Position numbers and translations under genes: made by a program
Part shown: positions 6,760-7,036 of the stretch, one piece after another
Position numbering within the stretch: position 1 is the first letter of the stretch
How the letters are laid out: each line of letters begins with the position of its first letter
Notes under the pieces: generated by a model
What the model saw: the letters and a program-made list of their open reading frames with translations, nothing else
Told to the model about the DNA's origin: nothing
Databases searched by the model: none
From: Dehalococcoidia bacterium
GTDB lineage: Bacteria; Chloroflexota; Dehalococcoidia; Lucifugimonadales; Lucifugimonadaceae
DNA: 7,036 nucleotides
Assembly: GCA_012270805.1 (NCBI GenBank)
Contig: JAAXHR010000337.1
Span: 1-7,036 of the forward strand
Direction: 5' to 3'

Positions 6760-7036
6760 ATGGCGAGGCTTCGAGAAGTGTACCGTCAGCAGGTAGCACG
6801 AACTCTCGTGGAGCGATTTGGCTACGGTAGCGTCATGCAGGTCCCCAAGGTGCTCAAGGTCACCCTGAACATGGGCGTCGGCGAGGCTGTGGGAGACAAG
6901 AAGGTACTGGATAATGCCGTGAACGACATGCGTGTCATTTCGGGACAGAAGCCGGTGATTACGGTTGCGCGGAAATCAGTCGCGGGATTCAAGATCAGGG
7001 AAGGTTGGCCTATTGGCTGTAAGGTAACACTTCGGA
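6760..7036 (+). CDS. rplE: 50S ribosomal protein L5, 3'-truncated by window edge
   Basis: L5 is a 5S rRNA-binding protein of the central protuberance that contacts P-site tRNA and S13. Ninety-two codons are visible before the window ends, about half of the usual 179 residues. The start reads MARLREVYRQQVARTL, followed by YGSVMQVPKVLKVTLNMGVGEA (about 22-43), ISGQKPVIT, ARKSVAGFKIREGWPIGCKVTLR. All align with E. coli L5 without gaps. Codons in the second half of the visible part are richer in C (GTC, CTC, ACC, GGC) than in the preceding genes. The first 16 codons can fold into a hairpin at the place of the E. coli S8 repressor site. Confidence 0.98.
   Translation, partial: MARLREVYRQQVARTLVERFGYGSVMQVPKVLKVTLNMGVGEAVGDKKVLDNAVNDMRVISGQKPVITVARKSVAGFKIREGWPIGCKVTLR
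6772..6808 (+). promoter_or_regulatory. Candidate S8 repressor-like RNA hairpin at rplE start
   Basis: The RNA can form a lower stem CGAGA (6772-6776) with TCTCG (6804-6808) and an asymmetric internal loop (A6777 against 6800-6803). The upper 7-bp stem pairs GTGTACC (6778-6784) with 6792-6799, with G6796 bulged and a 7-nt loop. In E. coli, S8 represses spc translation by binding a 16S-mimicking helix at the rplX-rplE junction and start of rplE. The position and the irregular helix agree, but the exact S8 core bases are not clearly reproduced. I judge it possible, not established. Confidence 0.3.

Overview
The window is one uninterrupted, plus-strand run of translation genes: the 3' part of tuf (EF-Tu), then rpsJ, rplC, rplD, rplW, rplB, rpsS, rplV, rpsC, rplP, rpmC, rpsQ, rplN, rplX and the 5' part of rplE. 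This is the junction of the classic str, S10 and spc operons in the ancestral bacterial order. Fifteen protein genes fill essentially all 7036 bases. I see no RNA gene, mobile element, CRISPR array, terminator or convincing promoter, and no gene on the minus strand. The proteins align almost without gaps to their Escherichia coli counterparts (L2 residues 1-230, S3 residues 1-145 and S10 throughout), so a proteobacterium, most likely gamma- or possibly betaproteobacterial, is a reasonable inference. I cannot name the genus.

Layout. 2-973 is EF-Tu lacking about 73 N-terminal residues. 979-5973 is the S10 block (S10, L3, L4, L23, L2, S19, L22, S3, L16, L29, S17). 6013-7036 is the start of the spc block (L14, L24, L5), and L5 runs off the right edge. 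Gaps are 0-47 nt and several genes overlap by 1-4 nt, so co-transcription and translational coupling are likely. The leader that carries L4 autoregulation upstream of rpsJ in E. coli cannot fit here, because tuf and rpsJ nearly touch. The S10/spc boundary is only 39 nt, with no clear promoter. Seven starts were placed inside longer open frames (rpsJ, rplD, rpsS, rpsC, rplP, rpsQ, rplX) using Shine-Dalgarno position and family alignment. Three genes appear to start with GTG (rplW, rpsS, rpsQ).

Working together: EF-Tu delivers aminoacyl-tRNA to the ribosome, and the other 14 products are structural proteins of the 30S (S10, S19, S3, S17) and 50S (L3, L4, L23, L2, L22, L16, L29, L14, L24, L5) subunits.

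This is a core housekeeping region and I found no undescribed biological system. The points worth a second look are subtle. The tuf body has extreme G-ending codon use with long C-free tracts, and it changes abruptly to C-ending codons in its last 12 codons. A hairpin at the start of rplE lies where E. coli has its S8 repressor site. An 11-codon mini-ORF ends one base before rplE. The L4 tunnel loop has an unusual Leu in an otherwise GTG motif.
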